Translations under genes and position numbers: made by a program
Notes under the pieces: generated by a model
Database searches by the model: none
What the model saw: the letters and a program-made list of their open reading frames with translations, nothing else
Told to the model about the DNA's origin: nothing
Shown here: positions 15,773 through 23,097 of the stretch, piece by piece
How positions within the stretch are numbered: the stretch's first letter is position 1
Layout of the letters: the number at the start of each line of letters is the position of its first letter
Source: Bacillota bacterium
Lineage (GTDB): Bacteria > Bacillota > Clostridia > Lachnospirales > Lachnospiraceae
Length of the DNA: 64,000 nucleotides
Reading direction: 5' to 3'
Assembly: GCA_023412855.1 (NCBI GenBank)
Contig: JAEZRJ010000013.1
Span: 107,392 to 171,391 of the forward strand

Positions 15773-16498
15773 TTATTTATTCTTAACCTTATATCGAAGC
15801 CATAGGCTGTCTCCGTCCTTGACCTCAGCATTTTCAAGCTTAAAACTTACTGGAGTGTCCATGGATAACTCCTCTCTTGTTTCAAAGAGTGTTGGAGTCT
15901 TTGATGAACCGTCAGCGGCGGCGGCAATTACAACACTCAGTTCATCGCACATACCTGCCTGTATAAAGGACCAGTTCAGGACACCACCACCACCTAGCAT
16001 CAGGGTTTGAATGCCAAAGAGATTTTTTACCTTCTCCATGGCTAGAGCTATATCCAGAGTCTCCTCACCAGCAATGATATAGGAGATGCCTAACTTCCTT
16101 AGAAATGCCTTGTAAGCATTACCTGCTTTCCCTGTTAAAAGCTCCAGCACATGGGCCTTAGTACCTCCATAAGTCAGGGTGCTGCTTTTCCAGCCAAGTC
16201 TTCCATATGTGTCTACTGAAACATAGTACATCGGTGCATTGGGAAGAGCAACGAAATCGCCTTCTGGCACCTTAGGCGCATTCTCATCTAATTCAGGCTC
16301 TTCATAAAATGTAAAATTATCATCGGTGGTAATACGGCCTGATAACCAACCCTGATGACGATAATAAGGCTCTTTTCCAAAGGCTATGTTATAAAATACA
16401 CCACCAGCACTTGCTCCTTCTGGTGTCTCCATATAGGAACCCATAATTTTTCCATCAATAGAAGTCATCATGTGGCAAAAAATATAAGGTCTGTTCAT
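15773..16498 (-). CDS. RibD C-terminal-type reductase (DHFR-like fold)
   Basis: The 241-residue protein has the dihydrofolate-reductase/RibD-C fold. The N-terminus YIFCHMMTSIDGKIMG holds the conserved SxDGKI motif. A central ISYIIAGEETLDIALAMEKV segment is followed by LMLGGGGVLNWSFIQAGMCDEL, which forms the NADPH-binding loop and dimer face. It is not a full RibD because the deaminase half is missing, and no riboflavin genes flank it. It most likely reduces an unknown small molecule with NADPH. A ribosome site (GGAG) lies ahead of the ATG; the gene sits within the redox operon. Confidence 0.82.
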   Translation of the reverse strand: MNRPYIFCHMMTSIDGKIMGSYMETPEGASAGGVFYNIAFGKEPYYRHQGWLSGRITTDDNFTFYEEPELDENAPKVPEGDFVALPNAPMYYVSVDTYGRLGWKSSTLTYGGTKAHVLELLTGKAGNAYKAFLRKLGISYIIAGEETLDIALAMEKVKNLFGIQTLMLGGGGVLNWSFIQAGMCDELSVVIAAAADGSSKTPTLFETREELSMDTPVSFKLENAEVKDGDSLWLRYKVKNK

Positions 16499-16515
16499 TT
16501 CACTTTTCTCCTTTC

Positions 16516-16902
16516 TTAATCCACAAGTTCTACCAAAGGTTCGGTAAAAGAGTCTACTCTTGCTTGCATATTTTCTAAATAATACACTTCAAATTCCTCT
16601 CTGGTATAAACATCTTTGAGTGAGGGAATGGTTTCAAACATTGTGTCAACGACCTTTTCATTATGGTCAAATATCGCTTTCCCGCTTACTCTAATCCATT
16701 TACCATCTGCCATACCACTAATGGCAACTTGAGGGTTTTTCTGCATTTGATGATACATTTTCTTGTTACTGCTTGTTTCAAAGTATACCTTACCCCCAAA
16801 CTCCAAAACCGTATTGATAGGGCGAACCTGTGGCTCTCCATTATCCTCGGTCGCTAAATAAAAAACTCCGCATTTACGCAAAAAATCTACTGTTTGACTC
16901 AT
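16516..16902 (-). CDS. Pyridoxamine 5'-phosphate oxidase-family FMN protein
   Basis: The start at 16902 (MSQTVDFLRK) follows AAAGGAGAT; the upstream extension of the frame overlaps the preceding gene and is not needed. The 128-residue protein has the split-barrel FMN-binding fold: VFYLATEDNGEPQVRPINTV, KVYFETSSNKKMYHQMQKNPQVAISG and a C-terminal FTEPLVELVD. This small type usually binds FMN or F420 and reduces or protects flavins. It starts 19 bp after the aldo/keto reductase gene. Confidence 0.85.
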   Translation of the reverse strand: MSQTVDFLRKCGVFYLATEDNGEPQVRPINTVLEFGGKVYFETSSNKKMYHQMQKNPQVAISGMADGKWIRVSGKAIFDHNEKVVDTMFETIPSLKDVYTREEFEVYYLENMQARVDSFTEPLVELVD

Positions 16903-16921
16903 CTCTTTATCTCCTTTAAAT

Positions 16922-17773
16922 TTATTCGTGAATTTTCCAACTATTAAGCCACTTTGCTGTTTCAGGAGAACTGTGGTCAATGATTTCGCTGTGACCAAGA
17001 TCTATCTTAGCAATAACAGCCATATCCTCATCACTGAGCGTAAAATCCCAAATATTTAAGTTTTCTTCAATACGCTCCTTATGAGTAGATTTAGGAATAA
17101 TGACTACTCCTCGCTGTACATTCCAGCGCAGAACAACTTGAGCAATGCTTTTGCCATACTTACCTGCAATAGCAGTTAGCTCCTCATTGGTGAATATTCC
17201 ATTCTTGCCTTCAGCCAGTGGACCCCAGGCTTCAGATTGTACACCAAATTCTTTCATGTTCTTTAACGCCTCTTCCTGCTGGAAGAATGGATGTAACTCC
17301 ACTTGATTGACGGCAGGGATAACTCTAGCATTAACGCACAAATCAGACAGACGTTCTGGGTAGAAGTTGCATACACCAATAGCTTTGATTTTTCCCTGAT
17401 CATAAAGTTCTTCCATTGCTCTCCACGAACCATAATAATCACTTAATGGCTGATGAACGAGATATAGATCAATGTAATCAAGACCAAGTTTATTAAGTGA
17501 TGTTTGAAATGCTTTTTTTGCATTTTCATACCCTGCATCTTGAATCCATAGCTTTGTCGTAATAAATAATTCATCCCTGGGAATCTTACTTTCTTTGATG
17601 GCTTCTCCTACTGCTTCCTCGTTAAAATAAGCTGCCGCTGTGTCAATCAAACGATACCCTGCATTCAAGGCATCTAAAACAGCTTGCTTACAAACTGCAG
17701 AATCTGTTACTTGAAAGACTCCAAAGCCTTCCATTGGCATTTTCACACCATTATTTAAAGTTGTATATTCCAT
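16922..17773 (-). CDS. Aldo/keto reductase
   Basis: The start at 17773 has GGAGG 9 bases upstream; a TTG at 17779 is too close to it. The 283-residue barrel shows the family residues: GFGVFQV, RLIDTAAAYFNEEAVGEAI (Asp and Tyr), FITTKLWI (Lys) and DLYLVHQPLSDYY (His), plus the NADPH end VVIIPKSTHKERIEENLNIWDF. It is closest in shape to YvgN/DkgA-type enzymes that reduce methylglyoxal and other aldehydes. Its presence with LysR and flavodoxins supports an aldehyde or electrophile stress role. Confidence 0.92.
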   Translation of the reverse strand: MEYTTLNNGVKMPMEGFGVFQVTDSAVCKQAVLDALNAGYRLIDTAAAYFNEEAVGEAIKESKIPRDELFITTKLWIQDAGYENAKKAFQTSLNKLGLDYIDLYLVHQPLSDYYGSWRAMEELYDQGKIKAIGVCNFYPERLSDLCVNARVIPAVNQVELHPFFQQEEALKNMKEFGVQSEAWGPLAEGKNGIFTNEELTAIAGKYGKSIAQVVLRWNVQRGVVIIPKSTHKERIEENLNIWDFTLSDEDMAVIAKIDLGHSEIIDHSSPETAKWLNSWKIHE

Positions 17774-17785
17774 GTTCAATTCCTC

Positions 17786-18289
17786 CTATTTAACCCAATT
17801 TTCAATTTCAGCTTTTGATTTATCAATTCTTGTTCCGTGAATGGCAAGCCCTTTTTCTACCTTTGCGGTAGGACATAGCTTCTTAATATCACTAACACTA
17901 CTGCCAAGACCACTGCCCTCATGAGTGCAAAACGGCTTTATGGTTTTACCCGCAAAATTAAAATGCTCTAAGAAAGTAAAAACAGCCATTGGCATCGTCC
18001 CCCAATAGTTGGGGTATCCCAAATAAATAGTGTTGTACTCTTCTATACTTTCAGGATAACAACTTAGCTCAGGACGTGCATTTCTTCTTTGATCAGCCTG
18101 TGCTTCGTTAGTACACTCATTGTAGATTTTTGAATATGGCTTTGCCATTTCAATTTGAAAGGTTTCTCCGCCTATCAACTTTTGTATCATATCTGCCACA
18201 TGCTGAGTATTTCCAATCTTTAAATTCTTAATTTCTCCACTAACATAATTTTCACCTATACGAGAGAAAAATACAATTAAGTTCGGCAT
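17786..18289 (-). CDS. Flavodoxin, first gene of the redox cluster
   Basis: The 167-residue protein has the flavodoxin pattern with a modified FMN loop (FFSRIGENYVSGEIKNLKIGNTQHVADMI), the segment TIYLGYPNYWGTMPMAVFTFLEHF, and PFCTHEGSGLGSSVSDIKKLCP. The inserted stretch in the phosphate loop is typical of the NAD(P)H-oxidoreductase-linked flavodoxins of Clostridia. It is transcribed away from the LysR gene from a shared 115-bp region and ends 12 bp before the aldo/keto reductase start. Confidence 0.88.
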   Translation of the reverse strand: MPNLIVFFSRIGENYVSGEIKNLKIGNTQHVADMIQKLIGGETFQIEMAKPYSKIYNECTNEAQADQRRNARPELSCYPESIEEYNTIYLGYPNYWGTMPMAVFTFLEHFNFAGKTIKPFCTHEGSGLGSSVSDIKKLCPTAKVEKGLAIHGTRIDKSKAEIENWVK

Positions 18290-18319
18290 CTTCAGTCCTC
18301 CTTTCTAATTTCTAATCAC

Positions 18320-18366
18320 ATTATAAAGTTTATATACTTGTTTTTGAATATCCAATTTGTTATAAT
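18320..18366. promoter_or_regulatory. Divergent promoters between flavodoxin and LysR genes
   Basis: Plus strand: TTGTTT (18338-18343), a 17-bp spacer and TATAAT (18361-18366) drive the LysR gene. Minus strand: TATAAT (complement of 18320-18325) with a TTCAAA-like -35 at 17 bp drives the flavodoxin operon. The two promoters overlap, as expected where a LysR regulator controls both itself and its target. Confidence 0.65.
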
Positions 18367-18403
18367 AGTATTAACTTACAGTTTATACAAAGGAGGTTTT
18401 TAT

Positions 18404-19294
18404 ATGTATAATCCTCTGCTTGACACTTTTGTTGCCGTTTCTGATTGTGGCAGCTTTAATAAAGCAGCAGAAAAGCTATATATTTCTCCCACAGCCGTAA
18501 TGAAACAAATTAATTCTCTTGAAGCTCATCTAGGCTTAACGTTGATTGAACGAACTCAGTCAGGAATTAAGCTAACGGAGGTTGGCAACCGAATTTATCA
18601 GGATGCTAAATTTATGATAGATTATTCTGAGAAATGTATCATGGCTGCTAAGATTATGGAAGCTTCTGCAGAGACTACCTTTTGCGTTGGCACTTCACTT
18701 TTGAATCCTGCAAAACCATTTATGAACTTGTGGTATCAAGTCAATAAGGAGTTTCGCGAATATAAATTGCATTTAGTTCCTTTTGAAGATGATCATAATG
18801 GGATTTTATCTGAAGTAGCAAAGCTAGGTGTAAAATTTGATTTTTTAATTGGTGTCTGTGACTCAAAAGCGTGGCTTTCCTTGTGCAACTTTTTACCTAT
18901 CGGCAGATACAAAAAAATGGTTGCTGTAAAAAGGGAACACCCTCTAGCAACCAAGAAAAAACTTAAAATATCTGATTTATATGGTTATACGTTAATGATG
19001 GTAAAGTCAGGAGATTCAGGGGTAAATGACTTTCTTCGGAATGATTTAGAGAAGCACTACCCCAAAATAATAATTGAAGATACCCAACAATTTTACGATT
19101 TATCCGTATTTAACCGCTGCGCCGAAACTGATAATGTACTGCTAACCATAGAATGCTGGCAGGATGTTCACCCCGCCTTGGTTTCTATTTCTGTTGAGTG
19201 GGATTACAGCATTTCTTACGGCATTTTGTATGCTCTTAATCCACCAAAAGATGTATCTAAGTTGATAAATACAATTAAAATGATTGGAAAGTAA
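18404..19294 (+). CDS. LysR-family transcriptional regulator
   Basis: AAAGGAGG lies 7 bases before the ATG at 18404, which I take instead of the upstream in-frame start. The 296-residue protein has the LysR N-terminal winged helix-turn-helix (LDTFVAVSDCGSFNKAAEKLYISPTAVMKQINSLEAHLGLTLIERT) and a C-terminal periplasmic-binding-type effector domain. Divergent from the redox operon, it is the likely regulator of that operon, sensing an electrophile or oxidant; the effector cannot be deduced. Confidence 0.9.
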   Translation: MYNPLLDTFVAVSDCGSFNKAAEKLYISPTAVMKQINSLEAHLGLTLIERTQSGIKLTEVGNRIYQDAKFMIDYSEKCIMAAKIMEASAETTFCVGTSLLNPAKPFMNLWYQVNKEFREYKLHLVPFEDDHNGILSEVAKLGVKFDFLIGVCDSKAWLSLCNFLPIGRYKKMVAVKREHPLATKKKLKISDLYGYTLMMVKSGDSGVNDFLRNDLEKHYPKIIIEDTQQFYDLSVFNRCAETDNVLLTIECWQDVHPALVSISVEWDYSISYGILYALNPPKDVSKLINTIKMIGK

Positions 19295-19335
19295 CAACAA
19301 TACCACTTTAAAAACATCTCAAGTGGCATTGTTGT
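19294..19335 (+). terminator. Terminator hairpin after LysR
   Basis: ACAACAATACCACTT pairs with AAGTGGCATTGTTGT (15 bp, one mismatch) around a 12-base loop; the following T-rich stretch is short (ATTTAG). It overlaps the LysR stop and separates it from the convergent recombinase fragment. Confidence 0.65.
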
Positions 19336-19337
19336 AT

Positions 19338-19690
19338 TTAGCTTTCAATATCAATTTCCATCCCGGATTTAAATGCTACTGTGATTTTCTCATCATAAAC
19401 CGTAATCTTTTCTATCAGCTTGCGGACTATCTGCTCGTCATACTCCTGTATAGTACCTTTCTGCTCTTTAAGAAATTTTGTCATTTCAGCCATTCTTTGT
19501 TTCTGACTTGCGAACCCAGCATTCTTAGCCAGTGCAGCCTCCTTCTCATCTCGAAGTCGGTAAATCTCATCGGCAAGGATAGAATAATCTTGGTTGTTAT
19601 TTGCCAGCTTAAGCAGTTCCTTTTGCAGCTGTTCCAATTTTTGTTCCATCAATGCTACCTCACTGCCATCGACCTGGTTCATGACTACTG
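19338..19690 (-). pseudogene. C-terminal fragment of a large serine recombinase
   Basis: The frame encodes a coiled-coil (ALMEQKLEQLQKELLKLANN, AEMTKFLKEQKG) and the ending EYDEQIVRKLIEKITVYDEK followed by ITVAFKSGMEIDIES. This is the C-terminal region of large serine recombinases of conjugative or mobilizable elements in Firmicutes (DUF4368-type end). A TAA interrupts the frame just upstream at the junction with nitroreductase DNA. The matching N-terminal part lies at 20113-20466 on the same strand; the central few hundred residues are missing. Confidence 0.8.
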
Positions 19691-20115
19691 CAATTTAAAA
19701 AAGAACAAATCAAAGATGATGAATTATATCTAATTATAAAGGCTGGATCTTATGCACCAAGTGCTATGAACAAACAAAGTTGGCAATTTACTGTAATTCA
19801 GAATATGAGAAAATGGAAACTCTGGCGAAGGTTATAAGAAAGAGTATAGGAAAAGGGGAAGAGTATAATTTTTATGAGCCACCAACGCTGATATTAGTTT
19901 CAAATAATAGAGATAACTCAAATGGACTTGCAGATTGTTCGTGTGCTTTAGAAAATATCTTTTTAATGGCAAATTCACTAGGAATTGGTTCATGTTGGAT
20001 TAACCAATTAAAAACTATATGTGATGAAATTGAAGTTAGAAAAGTACTAACTAGTTTTGGATTACCTCAAAACCATATTGTTTGGGGGATGGCTTCAATT
20101 GGAATATCCAGATGG
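19691..20115 (+). pseudogene. Nitroreductase fragment with two frameshifts
   Basis: Read with corrections this is a nitroreductase: FKKEQIKDDELYLIIKAG, SYAPSAMNKQSWQFTVIQN, then, after a missing base near 19805, MEKMETLAKVIRKSIGKG, FYEPPTLILVS, CALENIFLMANSLGIGSCWI and HIVWGMASIG. A second slip near 20102 is needed to read YPDGTPR. The first dozen residues and the last stretch are absent. The fragment lies inverted between the two halves of a serine recombinase, with abrupt boundaries at both ends. It cannot make a working enzyme. Confidence 0.78.
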
Positions 20116-20466
20116 AACTCCGAGAATCTTTAGCTGATTTAAAGCTTCCAATATCTCAACGGTATCTCTTCCAAAACGGCTGATGTTCTTTGTCAGAATA
20201 ATTTCTATTTTATGAGCCTTGCAGTCTTCAAGCATACGAGTGAATTCCTTACGATTAGAAACTGTTTTGCTTGTTGCAATATCCATATAAACATCAACCA
20301 ATAGCCACCCCGGTGTGGATGCTACTAATCTTGTAAATGCCGATACTTGTACAGCAAGGCTTTTCAATTGCTCAGCATCGTTTGTACTTACTCTTGCATA
20401 AATAACAACACGTTTTTCTCGTTTTGGGATTGCAGGTATAAAATGTATCCTTGAGTTATCTGACAT
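20113..20466 (-). pseudogene. N-terminal resolvase domain of a broken serine recombinase
   Basis: The frame encodes the catalytic domain of a serine recombinase: RVVIYARVSTNDAEQLKSL (catalytic Ser in RVST), ATSKTVSNRKEFTRMLEDC, IEIILTKNISRFGRDTVEIL and LNQLKILGV. After GV the family sequence stops and the frame runs into nitroreductase antisense (PSGYSN, stop at 20095). It has its own ATG and could still express a truncated catalytic domain, but the DNA-binding part is gone. Confidence 0.82.
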
Positions 20467-20515
20467 ATGACCACCTACACTAAATAAAAAACATTATTTA
20501 AAAAACTTGAATCTG

Positions 20516-21382
20516 TTACTTAAAAATCTTAATATTCTCCATTGCCTTTTTCAGATTGATTAAATCCCAAGGCATATACTCGGCGATTGTTAATCCAACA
20601 ACTTCAGCTTGCTGTTCTACGTCATTAATTATCCGAACAACCTGTTTCAAAGTCATTGTACCGGTTGCATAATCAACAGGCCCCAACCCTGGCTCATTAT
20701 ATAAAAGAGAACGAAAATCCAAAGAAGTTAGAACATCCATATCAAAATGAACTGCCAAATATTTTATTTCATTGTTCCTTATCCAGTCAAGCAAAGGTTT
20801 GCTATTAACAATTAGTTCCTCTGGTTGAACGTAAGCAAGTTTCATTTCTTCTACATACTTCTTTTCATAATCCAACATCTCTTTTGATTTTAATCCTGCA
20901 TAAATAACATCAGAAGCTTTAAATGGATTCTCAACAATATCGCGAAGTTCCGGTGCCCCACCTCCTATGAGATTTCCAAGAACCATTGCATGTTCATGCG
21001 AATAGTCATTTGGTGTAGAAATGTCCGGATGTGCATCAATCCACAAAATCCCAAGATTATCTGGATATTTTCCATGCAGATAATCAAATGCTGTCTGAGA
21101 TACCGAGCAATCCCCACCAAAAGTAACCACATGTGTCGGTCCCTTTTCCATCAGAATCTTTTTTGCAGCAAGTTGTTGTTCATGCAAGACTTTTCCTGCA
21201 TAATATCCATTTTCCATTTTCAGTGGCTCTTTATAGTTCTTATCGACAGGTACTTCTACCGTTTCACTACTTTTCGATTCTGGTGCAATATGTGACAAAA
21301 TATACGGACCAAAGGCATAATTAGGATTTAATCCACCTTGCCATTCGGGGAAAATCATTCTTAATGTTTTTCTATTATTCAT
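20516..21382 (-). CDS. Arginase/agmatinase-family hydrolase
   Basis: The 288-residue protein has the ureohydrolase metal motifs: VTFGGDCSVS (GGDxS), GILWIDAHPDIST (DAHxD) and LAVHFDMDVL (DxDxxD-like), plus a C-terminal VVGLTIAEYMPWD segment with the conserved Glu. Two Mn ions are therefore expected. Members hydrolyse arginine, agmatine, formiminoglutamate or guanidino compounds; the substrate loop does not let me choose. AGGAGG stands ahead of the ATG. It is a single gene on the minus strand between the broken recombinase and the Wadjet locus. Confidence 0.85.
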   Translation of the reverse strand: MNNRKTLRMIFPEWQGGLNPNYAFGPYILSHIAPESKSSETVEVPVDKNYKEPLKMENGYYAGKVLHEQQLAAKKILMEKGPTHVVTFGGDCSVSQTAFDYLHGKYPDNLGILWIDAHPDISTPNDYSHEHAMVLGNLIGGGAPELRDIVENPFKASDVIYAGLKSKEMLDYEKKYVEEMKLAYVQPEELIVNSKPLLDWIRNNEIKYLAVHFDMDVLTSLDFRSLLYNEPGLGPVDYATGTMTLKQVVRIINDVEQQAEVVGLTIAEYMPWDLINLKKAMENIKIFK

Positions 21383-21597
21383 TGCAAAACCTCCTCTTTA
21401 TGATAACTTTCGATTGTTTACTTTCCTATGCTTGATAGCCTAATCAACATTACGCTGATTATAGCATATGTTTTTTAGGCTATATACATACTTTTTCACA
21501 ACATTTCTATCTCCTCAACCTATCCAAAAGCAATCCTGTCAACTCAACTATCCGTATTTCAGGTAGTCGATATATTCCCGTCAAGTGCTGATTTTTC

Positions 21598-21644
21598 AAG
21601 GGGTTCTGCCATTCTTCCAATCAGCAAAACACGCAGAACCCCTT
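21598..21644. terminator. Perfect 12-bp inverted repeat
   Basis: AAGGGGTTCTGC (21598-21609) and GCAGAACCCCTT (21633-21644) flank a 23-base loop; TGTTTTCT follows on the plus strand. It lies downstream of the rlmD remnant at 21667 on the minus strand and may be its old terminator. Confidence 0.5.
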
Positions 21645-21666
21645 GTTTTCTACACTTTCGAGCCTT

Positions 21667-21744
21667 TTACTTTTCTATCCTTGACATCAATACTACTGTC
21701 TCGACGTGCCTTGTAGCACCAAACATATCCACCGCATTTTTCGA
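21667..21744 (-). pseudogene. 3' end remnant of a second rlmD/rumA-type gene
   Basis: The minus strand reads SKNAVDMFGATRHVETVVLMSRIEK and stop (split here: SKNAVDMFGATR, HVETVVLMSRIEK). This is the almost unaltered C-terminus of Clostridial RlmD/RumA proteins, present without the rest of the gene. It begins abruptly at about 21744. A short alternative frame in another phase (44 codons from 21784) exists but lacks a family match. Confidence 0.65.
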
Positions 21745-21867
21745 CAAAATCTGATAAAATTTGTTGATTTTCTGCGGTTTTCATCTATAAATCACCCATA
21801 TTATTGGGGCATCATTATTATGTCCTCAAGGGTTGTCTAGATTCTTATATGTCTGCTTTAATCATCT

Positions 21868-23094
21868 CTAATTTGCAACAGTATTGCATTTCATTAAAAC
21901 CAAACTTACAATCTCCTGCTCCAGCTTTACATCCTTTTCCAACATATAGTTGACCACATCCGCATATGCCTCCATCACTTTTAATTCCTGAAGTCTGCCT
22001 CTATCATTCTGCGAAAGTTTATGTAAGCACGAAGCATACACATCTGCTTGCAATTCCTTAACTGACATACCAAACAACTCGAAATTAGCCCCAGTTACTT
22101 CGCACAAATTATGATGAATCCAGAAACCTCCTGCATCAATATCCCCAAAATGTTTATATGAAACCTCAGGATTCAAAGCATACACCAATTTGAGGAAATC
22201 TCTTTGGTGTCTGTTGGCATAGCCTCCAAGATAAAATGTCACAACATTTTCCGCACGATATCTAAGATAGGCGGTCCTATTCTCTATTGTCATGAATTCC
22301 GGCACCATTAGTTTAACAGACTGTATATGAGCCAAATCAGCCGCACAAAACTCAACGCCTTCCGTAAATCCACTCATATCAATTTCTTTTCCTGAAATGG
22401 TGATTATTACATTTCCCTTGACGCAAAGCTTCTGCGGTTCTTTGGCAATGTGATAATCAAGCAAAATCTCATCAAACATTTCGTCATCAAATGTCCTGTC
22501 TGAATATTTGCGAAGTATATTGCAGACCGGCTCTATCGTTTCATCTCCAAAAAACTTGGAATCACCATATACCTTCATCGATACTTCCCTGATATACAAA
22601 TCTTCCTGATTATTTTCGATAAACGCTATTGCCTGCAAAATATCATCCAGTTGGTCAAGATTCTTTGGAAGCTTTCTGCTTGCGATGCTCTCGCACAATA
22701 AGGCACATTCCCTCTCACAAATAGATGAGGCATTTTGATACTGATCGACCAGTTCCTGCAGCTGCTTTATTTTCACATCCTTTGATACAAATCCAAACTC
22801 ATCCGCTAAGTATTGCTCTATGTCCGTTATTTTCTCATCTGTTAAATAAATACATTGTAATTGAGTTCCAAATATTTCTTTTTCTCCGGTCACAAAGCCT
22901 TCTTGAGACAGATACTCTACAGCCTGATTAATATGATGGATTTCATCAAAATCCCCATCATTGTCATTATATTTCTTATATAGTTTTTCAGGTCTTAACT
23001 GGGTTCTTCGATTGGTTTTATTATTACCGGAGTCCTTCTTGCTCTTACGATAATTTTCAACTAGATATGTCAGTATTTTCTCTTCATATTTCAA
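21868..23094 (-). CDS. jetD: Wadjet defence protein JetD (Toprim-like nuclease)
   Basis: The 408-residue protein is the last gene of a four-gene Wadjet operon. The N-terminal part (YRKSKKDSGNNKTNRRTQLRPEKLYKKY region) is basic and probably binds DNA. The C-terminal half has the topoisomerase/Toprim-like signature VSYKHFGDIDAGGFWIHHNL, with the acidic GDID residues that bind metal. In studied Wadjet systems JetD is the nuclease that cuts circular plasmid DNA once the JetABC motor has stalled. It begins 3 bp after jetC. The assignment rests on this motif plus complete operon context. Confidence 0.87.
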   Translation of the reverse strand: MKYEEKILTYLVENYRKSKKDSGNNKTNRRTQLRPEKLYKKYNDNDGDFDEIHHINQAVEYLSQEGFVTGEKEIFGTQLQCIYLTDEKITDIEQYLADEFGFVSKDVKIKQLQELVDQYQNASSICERECALLCESIASRKLPKNLDQLDDILQAIAFIENNQEDLYIREVSMKVYGDSKFFGDETIEPVCNILRKYSDRTFDDEMFDEILLDYHIAKEPQKLCVKGNVIITISGKEIDMSGFTEGVEFCAADLAHIQSVKLMVPEFMTIENRTAYLRYRAENVVTFYLGGYANRHQRDFLKLVYALNPEVSYKHFGDIDAGGFWIHHNLCEVTGANFELFGMSVKELQADVYASCLHKLSQNDRGRLQELKVMEAYADVVNYMLEKDVKLEQEIVSLVLMKCNTVAN

Positions 23095-23097
23095 TTT

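Noticed and set aside
21650..21784. 44-codon minus-strand frame starting MKTAENQQILSDFVEK
   Set aside because: It overlaps the rlmD remnant in another phase; the HVETVVLMSRIEK reading matches a known family end and is preferred.
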